From Hemibagrus wyckioides (Eukaryota > Chordata > Actinopteri > Siluriformes > Bagridae), in the NCBI RefSeq assembly GCF_019097595.1, contig NC_080732.1, positions 9,889,905 to 9,953,904 on the forward strand: a stretch of 64,000 nucleotides of DNA. The letters are read 5' to 3'. Numbering within the stretch: the stretch's first letter is position 1; each line of letters starts with the position of its first letter. A model generated the notes under the pieces. It had not been told where the DNA came from, made no database searches, and saw nothing but the letters and a program-made list of their open reading frames with translations. This document shows positions 47,216 to 58,927 of this stretch, piece by piece. Position numbers and translations under genes: made by a program.

Positions 47216-48196
47216 TTAAACCCTTTATCTCCTTTGTTATTTAACTAAGCAATTTTCCATAAACCTCTATGGAAAAGAAATGTAAATCTTGTTTCAATGT
47301 GGCACATTAAGGAGTTAAAAAGAAAAGAAAAAACAAGGATCAATGGCAGTAATGACTGAGGGGTAAAGGGAGAGAGAAAGAGGGAGAGAGAGAGAAATAC
47401 AGAACTCAGGGGAATAGTTTCTGGGGGGATGGGGAGGTAACCCACCAATTCTGCACTAGCAATTATAACCCCCACCCCCATTATTTACACCATGATTAAA
47501 TGAAATATATGTAGAAGTAATTTATTTTGTAACATTATCAGTGTTCCAAATTGATTCTGAGTTTGTGATAATAAATCAGATAAAGATACTTCCCCCACCC
47601 CCCAGTTTCTCACGCTGGTTTCCTCACAACAAAACATGTGATTACTGCCCAATGACTGGAAGAGCATAAGTAGCTTTGAAGATGAAGTAAAAAGTGACTA
47701 TTTTGTATTGCTGGTCAGAAAGGTACAGTAAAAAAAAAATACATTCTCAAAAGAAGGTAGGATATGATCTACTTACAGATACTCCACATATATTGCAAAC
47801 ATCTAGCTTCAAAGTCATAACTACCAAAATATTACAAAATTATACATTTCATTTTTATAGTTACCATTATCAGAAACAAGGTGGTTCACTGTGGATGTCA
47901 TGTTGTGCCTATCTGACTTGCTAGCCTGTTGTGCTTGCAAAAAAAAGATTTCTTTACTTGTTTACAGTGGCATATTAAAATCTCACAATAAATGATGCCT
48001 ATATGTTTTAATGAGTTACATTCCTTATATTCCTGTGCATTCCTTATATTTTTAAGTCACTCCAAAAACATGCCATAGATATCCAGCAAGTCTTGCTATG
48101 CCTAATGAGGAATCACTTATACGTTAAACAATAGAAGTTTGAGTCCAAAATTTTATCAGCAGATCATCCACAGTTTCGCTGTGCAGTGGCTACTCT

Positions 48197-48522
48197 TGTA
48201 ACGGAACATGCAGATCCCGAACATCAGAGGGTGCCCTCGCCTGAGTTTTGAATTCATGAACGGACTTCCGGTTTCTAGGGTACTTAAACGCCATTCAGGC
48301 CTCCACTCACCGCGAAGTATCAACCACTCTAGAAACTACTGAGCGTTTTCTAAGATTGCCTAGATATTCTGTGTATGATCCTTGCCTGTTCTATTGTGAC
48401 TACGCCTTTTGATCTTGTGATTCGGTTTTGGTTACTAAGTGTTTGTTTTCCGGCTTTTTGACCCTTTTGCTTCCCACATCGCTTTCGAGTAATTGCCTGC
48501 TGTCTATGAATAAAGTTCTGCA
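48197..48522 (+). repeat. 5' LTR
   Basis: Starts TGTAACGGAACATGCAG, matching the start of the 3' LTR at 52,785, and is taken to end at GTTCTGCA just before the gag ATG (48,524), giving TG...CA ends. AATAAA lies at 48,509-48,514. The end point is inferred, because the 3' copy is truncated before it. Confidence 0.85.
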
Positions 48523-48796
48523 AATGGATTCAGATCAACCCGCCGTGAGTGCGTCCTTAAAGGATACTTCGCCTACAGAGAATCCAGCGGAACTACAGGC
48601 CACTATTGTGCGTCAAGGACACATGATCCGCACATATCAAGTATTTGCCTGCTGTCTATGAATAAAGTTCCACAAATGGATTCAGATCAACCCGCCGTGA
48701 GTGTGTCCTTACAGGATACTTCGCCTACAGAGAATCCAGCGGAACTACAGGCCACTATTGTGCGTCAAGGACACATGATTCGTGCATATCAAGATC
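48493..48796 (+). repeat. 152-bp tandem duplication of LTR end and gag start
   Basis: 48,493-48,644 and 48,645-48,796 are nearly identical, covering TTGCCTGCTGTCTATGAATA through the first 40 gag codons. Since 152 is not a multiple of 3, the first ATG (48,524) opens a 45-codon frame ending at TGA 48,659-48,661. Confidence 0.93.
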
Positions 48797-49475
48797 AAGT
48801 AGCCGAGCTCCAAGTCAGAAACACTCAGCTACAGAATCCTGCACCTGCACCGGCACCGCGCAGGGATTTCCCACGACTCGAGGGACTTCTGGAGAAGTTT
48901 GATGGTGCTGCCGACCACTGCTGTGGCTTTCTGTGCCAGTGTGACAACCTTTTTGCACAGCAGCCTGAGGTCTACGGCAACAAAACTACCCAGTGCGCCT
49001 TCATCCTTTCGCTGTTGATGGGTAAAGCATTAGACTGGGCTTCAGCGGTGTGGGACTCGGATCCTCGGGTGAAGACCTCTGCTGACTACTTCACTAACCT
49101 ACTCAAGGAGGTCTTCGAATACCCTGCTGGAGGAAAGGACGTGGCGGTGCAGCTGCTCGAATTATGCCAAGGTGCAAATACAGCTGTGGATTTCGCAATC
49201 AAGTTCCGCACCCTGGCAGCGCAGTCAGGCTGGAACCAATGTCTCCCTGTCTCAATACATCACCACAGCCATATGTCTGGATAATCTCCGCTGTCAGCAC
49301 CGACATCCCCTGGAATATAACAGCCCTAGAGCAGAAATTACGGAACTCATGCAACTCGGGAGATCTTGTGTCTCAGACGGAGAGCTCGAACGATGCACCC
49401 AGTTACGGCTATGTTTCTACTGCGGAAAGCCGGGTCACTGAGTCTTCCAATGCCCACAGAAACCAAGTCAGGTAG
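48676..49475 (+). pseudogene. gag pseudogene with CCHC zinc knuckle
   Basis: From MDSDQPAVSVSLQDTSPTEN (second ATG copy) to a frameshift near 49,236, then in the next frame to CFYCGKPGH at 49,412-49,438, followed by an in-frame TGA and VFQC, the second half of the CCHC knuckle. The capsid-like middle reads ALDWASAVWDSDPRVKTSAD. Gag would form the particle and bind RNA. The frameshift and the stop inside the knuckle rule out a normal product. Confidence 0.88.
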
Positions 49476-51370
49476 AATTTGTGAAACCTGCCTTCAAAGT
49501 CTCTCTCTCTACCTTCTTCCTACTTAATGATTGTCGTTATTCTGTCACCGTGTTGATAGACTCCGGGGCGGTGGTGAATCTGATTCCATGTACCCCACCG
49601 TTAAGAGTCACCGCAATTAATGACCAGCCCATCGGGAAAGGTCTTATCACTCACCACACTGTCCAAGTTAACATACAGATCGGACTTTTTCACCGAGAGA
49701 AACTGCACTTTTTTATCCTCTCTTTGCCTTCCAACCCCGTTGTCTTAGGACTTCCGTGGCTCCAGACTCATGATCCGGTTATCTCCTGGAAGGATGGAGA
49801 ACTGAGAGAGTGGTCTCCGTTTTGCCGTAGGAACTGTTTTCATAACCCGTTAACACATCCTTGTCTCTCCATGTTAGTGGAAAGCCCAGAATCAGCCCTC
49901 CGAGTACCGCTACCCAAAGAATAACAGAGTTTCGTTAATGTGTTCAGCAAGGAGAGAGCTGCGAGACTACCACGCCATAAACCATGGGATTGTGCTATTG
50001 AGCTCCTGCTTAACACGACGCCACCTAAGAACCGTATTTACCCCCTGTCTATCCCGGAGAAGCAAGCCATGGAGGAATATATCAAGGAAGCTCTTGCGGC
50101 TGATTATATACGCCCTTCAACGTCACCTGCCACTGCGGGGTTTTTCTTTGTGGAAAAAAAGGATGGAGGATTAAGTCCATGCATAGACTACAGAGAATTG
50201 AAAGCGATCACGGTGCCTTATCCATACCCACTTCCCCTGGATCCTGCAGCTCTTGAACAACTACAAGGTGCGCGGTTTTTCACTAAGCTTGATCTACGCA
50301 GTGCGTATAATCTCATCAGAATAAAGGAGGGAGATGAATGGAAGACCGCGTTCCATACTACCCATGGACATTATGAATATTTAGTCATGCCATACGGACT
50401 CACGAATGCTCCTGCTGTCTTTCAGTCACTGATTAATGAAGTTTTCCGGGATATGCTTAACCGTTTCGTCATCGTGTATATCGACGATATTCTTATCTAT
50501 TCGAGCAATCAGGAACAACATGTTTCCCATGTCCGTGCTGTACTTCAACATCTGGCAGATCATCATCTTTACGTTAAGCTGGAAAAGTACGAGTTTCACC
50601 GTCCATCGGTGTCATTTCTTGGATACGTGATCTCGCGTGAGGGAGTGGAAATGGATCAGAAAAAGGTTTCAGCCATTATGTCCTGGCCCGAGCCGACCTC
50701 AATCAAAGAGCTCCAGCGCTTTCTCGGATTTGCGAATTTTTATAGGCGGTTCATCAGGAATTATAGCACTGTAGTGAGCCCACTGACTTCCCTGCTGAGA
50801 AACAAACCCAAGAGAATAAAATGGATTGATCAAGCAAAGACCACCTTCCAGAAACTCAAGAGCAGCTTCTCCTCAGCCCCCATCCTCTGCCATCCCAACC
50901 CGGAACTGCCCTTTGTGGTGGAAGTAGACGCCTCTAGCAGTGGCGTGGGAGCAGTTCTTTCACAACGACAACCAGACTCTGGCAAAGTGCACCCATACGC
51001 CTTTTTTTCCTGGAAGCTCACGCCAGCTGAAACGAATTACGACGTGGGAAATCGGGAACTTCTTTCGATAAAGGCCACTTTAGAGGAGTGGAGACACTGG
51101 TTGGAGGGGGCTCGCCATCCGTTTCTAGTTCTTACAGACCACAGGAATCTGGCATATCTCAGAGAAGCTAAACGCCTCAATCCCTGCCAGGCTAGGTGGG
51201 CCCTGTTCTTTACTAGATTCAGATTTTCAGTTTCATATCGTCCAGGATCCAAGAATGGGGAGGCGGATGCCCTGTCTCGCATGCATAAAACTCTAGAACC
51301 ACCAGCATGTTCTGAACCCATCCTCCCACCGTCTGTCCTCATAGCTCCAGTGCAGTGGGACATCATCAGG
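49476..51370 (+). pseudogene. pol: protease, reverse transcriptase, RNase H (broken)
   Basis: Protease core VLIDSGAVVNLI near 49,550-49,587, with a gap after it where the nearby copy at 1,850 has about 13 more residues. A stop at 49,922 is followed by a 484-codon open stretch (49,940-51,394) carrying RT with [46 protein letters not shown] and YIDD at residues 180-183 (50,477-50,488), then RNase H with [24 protein letters not shown] and EADALSR, which together keep the acidic residues. The frame shifts near 51,370. It could still encode an RT/RNase H protein if translated from an internal ATG, but nothing shows that it is. Confidence 0.9.
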
Positions 51371-51390
51371 AAATCGAACAAGCCCAATCA

Positions 51391-52754
51391 ATGAAAGCTC
51401 CTCCACCTACCTGTCCTTCCTCCAAAGTATATGTTCCCTCCGATCTACGACATAGAGTCATGCAAATGATCCACGACTGTCCCAGTTCTGGACACCCCAG
51501 CGTTCAACGCACCGCATAGCTTATCGGCCAAAGATCCTGGTGGCCAGCACTGCGCCATGACGTAGAGGAATATGACCAGGCGTGCGCTATCTGTGCACAA
51601 TCTCGTACCAGTCGCCAACTCCCTGAAGGATTACTAGAACCTCTGCCTTTTCCTCAACAACCATTGTCGCATATCTCCATAGACTTTCTTACAGATCTCC
51701 CAAAGTCCCAGGGATTTACCACAGTTATGGTGGTGATTGATCGCTTCTCTAAGTCCTGTAAATTGCTTCCATTAAAGAGCCTTCCCACTGCTATGGAGAC
51801 AGCCACGGCTATCTTTGAAAACGTCTTCCGCCCTTACGGCCTACCAGAGGACATTGTTTCTGATAGGGGTCCTCAGTTTACTTCCCGAGTCTGGTCAGAG
51901 TTTTGTAAACAACTCGGGATCCGTGTCAGTCTTAGTTCCGGGTATCACCCTCAGTCCAACGGCCAGCTGGAACGATTGAATCAGGAGCTCGGAAGGTTTC
52001 TACGGACTTACTGCAGTAAAGAACAACATCGGTGGAGTGAATTTCTTCCCTGGGCGGAGTACGCTCAAAACTAACTCCGCCACTCCTTCATGGGCCTCTC
52101 TCCTTTTCAATGTGTCTTGGGCTATCAACCCCCATGGTTCCCATGGTCAGGAGAACCATCAGTTGTTCCTACAGTTGATGATTGGGCAAAGCAAAGCCAA
52201 GAGGTCTGGGAGAAGGCCCATGTTCACCTCCAGAGGGCTGTCAGATGGCAGGAAATCCAAGCAAACCGTCGACACTGCCCTCACCCAGAATACCAAGTGG
52301 GCCAGAAAGTCTGGCTTGCCACTAAGAATCTGAGACTTAAACTCCCATGTAGCAAGCTCAACCCCAAGTATATCAGCCCTTTCAAGATTCTTCATCAGGT
52401 GAACCCATTGTCCTTCCGTCTGGAACTACCCGCGTCATACCGCACCTCGCCCACGTTTCACGTGTCCCTGCTGAAGCCCTTCCATGAGCCACCCACCGCT
52501 GGTCCCATGGTTAGTGAACCTCCTCCTCCATTGGATATAGAGAGTTCTGTCACTTACCAGGTCCGTTCCATCCTTAACTCTCGTCGTCGGGGTAATCGCC
52601 TCCAGTATTTGGTAGATTGGGAGGGCTATGGCTCCGAGGAATGCTGTTAGGTTAACACTGATGATATCCTGGACCCCTCTCTTCTGGAGGAGTTTCATCG
52701 GGACTTTCCCAATCGACCCGCACCACGCCCTAGGGGGCGCCCATGTTGGTGAAC
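51391..52754 (+). pseudogene. pol: integrase with chromodomain (broken)
   Basis: One frame behind RT. Zinc-binding region with CAICAQSR near 51,590. Catalytic core with [10 protein letters not shown] (first Asp near 51,680), [11 protein letters not shown] (second, near 51,860) and [11 protein letters not shown] (Glu near 51,970). A GPF/Y-like [14 protein letters not shown] near 52,368. A C-terminal chromodomain with [14 protein letters not shown] near 52,600. Stops near 51,518 and at 52,072 and 52,648 break it. Chromodomains steer integration to certain chromatin in this group. Confidence 0.9.
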
Positions 52755-52784
52755 ACCTGGAGGTGTTCCTAGGAGGGGGGGTTC

Positions 52785-53060
52785 TGTAACGGAACATGCA
52801 GATCCCGAACATCAGAGGGCGCCCTCGCCTGAGTTTTGAATTCATGAACGGACTTCCGGTTTCTAGGGTACTTAAATGCCATTCAGGCCTCCACTCACTA
52901 CGAAGTATCAAGCTCTCTAGAGACTACTGAGCGTTTTCTAAGATCCTTGCCTGTTCTATTGTGACTACGCCTTTTGATCTTGTGATTCGGTTTTGGTTAC
53001 TAAGTGTTTGTTTTCCGGCTTTTTGATCCTTTTGCTTCCCACATCGCTTTCGAGTAATTG
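52785..53060 (+). repeat. 3' LTR, truncated at its end
   Basis: Preceded by a purine tract (AGGAGGGGGGGTTC) that fits a polypurine primer, it starts TGTAACGGAACATG and follows the 5' LTR to CGAGTAATTG, then turns abruptly into another gypsy fragment. It lacks the final 27 bp including AATAAA, and a 23-bp stretch present in the 5' LTR near 48,352-48,386. Confidence 0.9.
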
Positions 53061-53069
53061 AAAACCAAT

Positions 53070-53430
53070 GAGCCTTCCTTTCACACTGGTTCCATGGAAT
53101 GGCCCAACAACCATTCACTGTGTGGACTGGTCACAAGAATCTTAAATATATCAAGCAGGCCAAGAGGCCAGGTGCGCTCTGTTTTCAAAAGATGCCCTTT
53201 CTAGCTATTTCAGCCACCAGAAGTCCCATCATAAATCATAAGTCCCATCATTTTATCCCAACTATACCTAACATGGAATCAGGTACACAGGGTTTTGTGG
53301 CTACTTGTACCACCTGTGCCCAGAGCAAAGATTCCCAAAAATGTCCCCAGGGACTACTTCATCAAATAAAATGACTGTGGTTCCACGTATCGCTAGACTT
53401 CACTACAGGACTACCCACCTAACTCAGTCA
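53070..53430 (+). mobile_element. Fragment of another gypsy: RNase H and integrase pieces
   Basis: PFTVWTGHKNLKYIKQAK near 53,115 is the RNase H TDHKNL region with the catalytic Asp position read as Gly. CTTCAQSKDSQKCPQGLL near 53,310 is an integrase zinc-binding region. About 0.5 kb expected between them is missing. It is joined directly to the truncated 3' LTR of the preceding element. Confidence 0.8.
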
Positions 53431-53744
53431 TTGTAGAGTACACAGTTCTGTGTTACAGTCAAAGGCTGTAAGAATTTACAGATGTTTTTCTTTTACTTCT
53501 AGTTTTAGAGGTAACATTTTCAGACACAACCTTCAGGTGAGAGGATTTTCCATTTTGTGTGTTTTTTTTTATCTTATTAAGATCTTTATCTTAAATAAAG
53601 AGGAAAAACAAGAGGCTGTTGAGGAAATGACTGTTATAAATGATGAAAGAAAACGTTATGACCTGTTCCACAACATTAGGACAAATGCTCCATTTACAAA
53701 GTTTAGTTCTTTCAGAACCTGATTTCCTCTTAAACTCTACCATC

Positions 53745-53960
53745 ATGAGCTAGATTTTTTAGATTTTTTGTTTCCTATTTAACTTTTTAATTACGTTGTG
53801 TTAATTATAGTGGGAATCTGATGAAGAGGAACAGCCTCATCTCTTCCCCACTGTAATTAACACATACAGTCAGTGAAATAAAAAGCAGAAAATCCACATT
53901 GGAAGCTGATTTCAAAGCATGACTTAAACACACCACATGGTTTTCCTGCCATGTTAAGGC
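53745..53960. promoter_or_regulatory. Candidate regulatory stretch with inverted TAATTA blocks
   Basis: GTGTTAATTATAGTGGGA at about 53,798 is mirrored by TCCCCACTGTAATTAACAC at about 53,846, with 30 bp between. The stretch is unique and reads unlike the neighbouring retrotransposon. A function as a homeodomain-bound element is inference. Confidence 0.3.
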
Positions 53961-55463
53961 ATTCTGGAAAAAAACAGAAATAAATACAGGAATAACAGCT
54001 CACAACTCACAGCTCAACAACTGTCACAATGCTATAATCATCTAAACTATGTTATAAACTATCTAAACTTTTTAAATTAATTAATTAAAAATTAATTCAA
54101 TAATTAATTTAAAAAAAAATAGTGAATGACCATTGTAAATGCCTTGTTAATAAGCTGCCAGTGAGGATATAGTAACCTATATAATAACATAAGAATATTA
54201 GAAACTGTTTCCGGCAAAGAATATCTCTGGGTTAATACAGCCTTGGGTTTACATCCAGCATTATCTGCACTAATGGGGAGTTGATGACTCACAGAAACAA
54301 AGATGATGTAAGAGTGCTGATTGGTCATTTTGCTTAGTAGCCGATGCTATTTGCTTGATTATCTTTATCGCTTCATGATCAATCAACTAGAAAAACATAT
54401 TCAGACAATGTTTTCCAATATTTTGAAATATTTTTGTCTTAGAACTCATACTTAATATAAGGGTGCATCTATAACTCTAATTTATGGTGAAAATAAATTA
54501 GAGTAATACTGTAGCTGCTTTTCAAGGTCAAGCAAAAGTGGGGGTCAGAAATCCATTTTCCTCCTCTTTCGAAGCCTGTCCTCTGTCCCTAATGTTTTGA
54601 ATAAATACGCACCCTATTTCAAGACTGAATGAGAGTGGTAGACCTACTGATTCTGAACAAACTGGTAGCTGTTATTCCATTAAAAAATTAATAAATTGAG
54701 TGAGGATCTACTGATGGACTCACTGATGTGCTTTGTTTAGGCATAGGAGGAGAAAGATGAGTATATTTGCAAAGTAAGAATCAATAAGATAGGCCTTATA
54801 TGTTGTTGTGGTGTTTATAGCATAATCTGTTATACAAAAACATGTAAACTTTTAACTGATGGCTGTTTTTGTAAATTGCTGTAGAATTGAAAACTATTTC
54901 ACACATGTATTTAAAAAATGTTATTTTGTTCAAATTATGTTCATAATCTTATTAATAACCAGACCTCTTTGTGGATTGGACATGCCAATTTTAATAAATC
55001 ATAATAGTAAATTGAGTGAAAGAAGCAGTGACTTATTCCAATTTAAAAGGACACTCACTGCCATAATGTAATGATCATTTATGCAAAGGGTCACTGAACA
55101 AATCACTGAATGGCTCTGAATGAATTTTTTTGAACAGAATCAAATGATTTAAATCACTTGGATGAAACAAAATTACCACCTCCGACTGTGGGTCTGTGTG
55201 AAAAAAGAATAGTAAAAAGTAATCAGAAGAGCAAACGAGAGAGTGAGAAGTAAACTAAAGGGAAAAAACACTCTTTACCCCCAAAATCCATCTCACATAC
55301 ATTTCATCTTGTAAATTGGGGAAGAAAAAAAGAACAAGAGGTGGCAGGCTTTGGTAGGGAGGGAGCATGCATAGCCTACTTTATCTTTGCCATTTCATCC
55401 ATCTTGTTGGACTAATAAAATGTCAAGCTCACTGCATTGATATTTAATCATGAGTGACCAGTT

Positions 55464-55515
55464 GGGGGGGGGGGGGGGGGGGGTTTACTGTGTGTGTGTG
55501 TGTGTATGTGTGTGT

Positions 55516-55562
<47 letters not shown>
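55464..55562. repeat. (G)20, (TG)n, (GA)n compound tract
   Basis: Twenty G in a row at 55,464-55,483, then (TG)n, then (GA)n. Homopolymer length in assemblies is often unreliable. Confidence 0.95.
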
Positions 55563-56164
55563 TACAGAAAGAGACAGCTGTTTAATAGAATAACAAAGAA
55601 CATTACAAATAACATGGGGGGACAGACACGCATTATTATATTCAGGAAGACTGGCAATTAATTAATGAAAAACTGAAGAAATATTTCTGCAAATGCTCTA
55701 AATCTTTCTATTCAAAAGAACAATTCATATGTTTTAGAAGATTTTACAATGATTTTACAATTTTCACTTAAACTGTAACTATAAGCCTAGATTTGTCTTA
55801 CAGCATAATTACTGTTTATATTAGAATGATACAAATTAGACATTCTCAATTCAAATTTAATACTAAAATGATCTAGGTATTTATTTTTTAAAACAGGTTC
55901 ACATTGAATACATATTTTACTTTTTGTTCTGTAATACTAGATGATTTCACTGGAACAAATTTCTTTCATTTTACACATCACTATTAACACACACACACAC
56001 ACACACACAGCATTCCTATAATTTCCTATTTCCTAAGAAATTTACAAGAGAGTGTATTCTACAAAAAAAATCTTTAAAAAAGTATGTGAACAAACTATAC
56101 TCTCATAAACTAATTATTTTCAAACAATTATAATATATATATATGCTTGTGGAAGTGGCATATA

Positions 56165-56345
56165 TGGGATGTGGTTAGCTTACTGGTTAGGGCGTTGGGC
56201 TGCTGATCAGAAGGTTATAAATTTGAATCCCAGGTCCACCAATCTGCCAGGGTTGGGCCCCTGGGCAAGGCCCTTAACCTTCAATTGCTCAGCTGGATAA
56301 AATGTAAGTTGCACTGGATAAGGGTGTCTGCCAGAAATGTAAAAG
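56165..56345 (+). repeat. tRNA-derived SINE, family B, copy 3
   Basis: GTGGTTAGCTTACTGGTTAG (A-box-like), AAATTTGAATCCCAGGTCC (B-box-like), GGCCCCTGGGCAAGGCCC, CAATTGCTCAGCTGG, tail GATAAGGGTGTCTGCCAG. Best preserved head of the three copies. Confidence 0.82.
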
Positions 56346-56665
56346 TTATATATGTATATATTTTTATATAAGCAAAACGTCAAAAGAAAAGATGTCACTC
56401 AATCACATTATTGTCAAAGAAACCTTAGATTTTAGAAATAGATTCACACATCAATGTTATTAAAACATGAACAATGCTTGCAATAATACCTAATTGCAAT
56501 ATTGATATTGTGCCATGATGTCACATTTTGTATTCTGTGTACAGTGTGTAGCATTACACAGATAAAAAGGTTTTACAGTCCACAGGTTACCTCTATTTAC
56601 ACACTGCTGTAACAGAAAAAGATGTGGAAAGCACAGAGAGACCTGAACATCGAAAGAGAGGCAGA

Positions 56666-56667
56666 CA

Positions 56668-56716
<49 letters not shown>
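56666..56716. repeat. (CA)n(GA)n compound microsatellite
   Basis: About 10 CA then 15 GA units. The Ser-Leu repeat frames on the minus strand are its translation. A separate (CA)n lies at 55,988-56,009. Confidence 0.96.
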
Positions 56717-56717
<1 letters not shown>

Positions 56718-57443
56718 AGGTAAAACACATGCCAGAGAGGGTTTTTTCTGCACAATTGACAGCACTGTTCTATAAATCTGGTTACCTGCTGTAAGTGGCC
56801 CCAAGAGTGCCTAAGCACAGCCCAAAGCAATGGACTTTCGGGAATGGAAAGCCCATGTTTCCAAAATAGCACATATTGCACAATGCAAAATCCCAATGCT
56901 CAAAAACTTTCCTTTATTCAGGTTTCAGAGTAGTCAGACATTCACTTCAAATTCATTTCATTGAGTTCAGGGTAAATTTGATGTAGAACTTATTGAAGAA
57001 CTTAATAGTATAACTTAATTTATTGATAAATAAATGAACATATCTTATTAAGACAAGCGGAAATGAATGTACACTTCATCATGTAAATGTCTTTTTCTAT
57101 TCAAAAGTGGTTCAAAGTATGCTGTGCCTGCTTTTTTATTGTATTGTATTTCTATGGTTGTGGAATAGCACATGCTAGGGCAGCGGATTTTCCCACTGCC
57201 TTGATTGAACATGTATGATGCATGTCCACCCTCTAGCCATTCAGTGTCTGATCACTTTCAGTGTGCATGTTACTATCATTGATGGCAGAGAGTTTGGAAT
57301 CATCGTTCCAAGTGTCCTTGGGGCTTCCCGGCCCTTTGTGATTTGTCTGTGTTTTCTGCAGTTCTCCAGATCCATGGCTCAGCATTTCAAGCAGTTGTGC
57401 CTTGTGGCATTGCGGCTGTGTAGAATGTACCAGCATAGATTTA

Positions 57444-57447
<4 letters not shown>

Positions 57448-57529
<82 letters not shown>
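57448..57529. repeat. (TA)n microsatellite, left of Tc1
   Basis: About 40 TA units ending exactly at the Tc1 TIR. The Ile-Tyr frames are repeat translation. The 57,200-57,440 stretch just before it is unique and fairly GC-balanced, but shows no recognised gene. Confidence 0.96.
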
Positions 57530-57532
<3 letters not shown>

Positions 57533-58924
57533 TCTTATGCAAAAGTTTAAGCACCCCTTGATAAATAACAGATTTTGGTGATTTTTTAATTGAAAAGATG
57601 TTAACACAGTCTCTCTTGGAAATGGAAAAAATGCACAATATTTTCAGCAAACATTGATGCATAGTTACTTCTTATGCCATAAATTAAACAAAAATAAAAA
57701 AATAAAAACATTATTATGGCACTGTGCAAAAGTTTGGGCACTCTAAGAGTTCCAGAGTCTCAGATTCTTTTTACAAGGTTTCAGACCTTAATCAGCTCAT
57801 TAGATCTGATGCATGGCAACAGCTGTCATTAGTAAATGCCAATTTCAAAGCTTTACAAATACTTTGACTCTTCAAACCTTGTGCACACACTTGCGGACAC
57901 TCAACAACCATGGGTTCCTCTAAGCAGCTGTGTAAGACTCTGAAAATGAAAGTTATTGATGCCCACAATGCAGGAGAAGGCTACAAGAAGATAGCATAAG
58001 GTTGTCAGCTTGCAGTTTCCACAGTGAGAAATGTAATTAAGAGATGGCAGTTCAGGGGAACTGTTGAGGTCAAGATGAGATCTGGAAGACCAAAAAAACT
58101 CTCGGAGAGAACTGCTCGTATGCTGGTCAGAAAGACAAATCAAAACCCCCATTTGACTGCAAAAAACCTGCAGGAAGATTTAGCAGACTCAGGAGTGGTG
58201 GTGCACCGTTCCACTGTGCAGCGATGCTTGCCAACTATTAAGCATGGGCGTGGATCTATCATGCTTTGGGGTTGTGTTGCAGCCAGTGGCACAGGAAACA
58301 TTGCACGGGTGGAGGGAAGAATGGATTCCACTAAATACCAGCAAATTCTGGAAGCAAACATCACACCATCTGTAAAAAAGCTGAAGCTGAAAAGAGGATG
58401 GCTTCTACAAGAGGACAATGATCCTAAACATACCTCGAAATCCACTATGGAATACCTAAAGAGACGCAAGCTGAAGGTTTTGGAATGGCCATCACAGTCC
58501 CCTGATTTAAACATCATTGAAAATTTGTGGGTAGATCTTAAAAGAGCTGTGCATGCAAGACGACCAAAGAATATTACAGAACTAGAAGCCTTTTGCAAGG
58601 AAGAATGGGAGAAAATCCCAAGTACAAGAATTGAAAGACTTTTAGCTGGCTATAAAAAGCGTTTGCAAGCTGTGATATCTGCCAGAGGAGGTGTTACTAA
58701 GTACTGATTATGTAGGGTGCCCAAACTTTTGCACAGTGCCACAATAATGTTTTTATTTTTTATCTTTGTTCAATTTATGGCATAAGAAGTAACTATGCAT
58801 CAATGTTTGCTGAAAATATTGTGCATTTTTTCCATTTCCAAGAGAGACTGTGTTAACATCTTTTCAATTAAAAAATCACTAAAATCTGTTATTTATCAAG
58901 GGGTGCCTAAACTTTTGCATAAGA

Positions 58925-58927
<3 letters not shown>
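57530..58927 (+). mobile_element. Tc1-like transposon with long near-perfect TIRs
   Basis: 1.4 kb, bounded by TA on both sides within a TA array. TIRs of about 160 bp (CAGTCTTATGCAAAAGTTTA at left, mirrored at 58,927) are almost identical, which points to a fairly recent insertion compared with other Tc1 copies here. It carries the transposase pseudogene at 57,910-58,707. Confidence 0.94.
57910..58707 (+). pseudogene. Tc1 transposase, in-frame deletion and one stop
   Basis: Start MGSSKQLCKTLKMKVIDAHN, then the first helix-turn-helix. An in-frame TAA lies at 57,997. The second helix-turn-helix ends STVQRCL, then the frame jumps to PTIKHGRGSIMLWGCVA. Compared with ordinary Tc1 transposases (about 340 residues), roughly 80 residues are missing, including the WSDET-type first catalytic Asp. 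The second Asp (EDNDPKHTS) and the Glu (SPDLNIIENLW) remain with the D34E spacing, and the C-terminus ARGGVTKY is intact. It should bind TIRs if translated past the stop but cannot catalyse transposition. Confidence 0.93.

Larger units (their letters stand above)
48197..53060 (+). mobile_element. Ty3/gypsy chromodomain-type retrotransposon, nearly full length, inactive
   Basis: A 4.86-kb element with two LTRs, gag, protease, RT, RNase H, integrase and a C-terminal chromodomain, all on the plus strand. Damage: a 152-bp tandem duplication over the leader/gag start, a frameshift near 49,236, stops at 49,439, 49,922, near 51,518, 52,072 and 52,648, and a frameshift near 51,370. The 3' LTR lacks its last 27 bp, and there is no target duplication. 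The LTRs differ at about 8 positions plus one 23-bp indel over 276 aligned bp by eye, so the insertion is not ancient. No envelope gene is present. It lies antisense to gli3. Confidence 0.93.

Noticed and set aside
57215..57662. Ile-Tyr repeat proteins on both strands, also at 58,795-59,103
   Set aside because: Translation of the (TA)n arrays plus Tc1 TIR sequence. No gene.
58140..58598. 152-codon minus-strand frame opposite the Tc1 transposase
   Set aside because: Shadow of the transposase frame, with no independent features.
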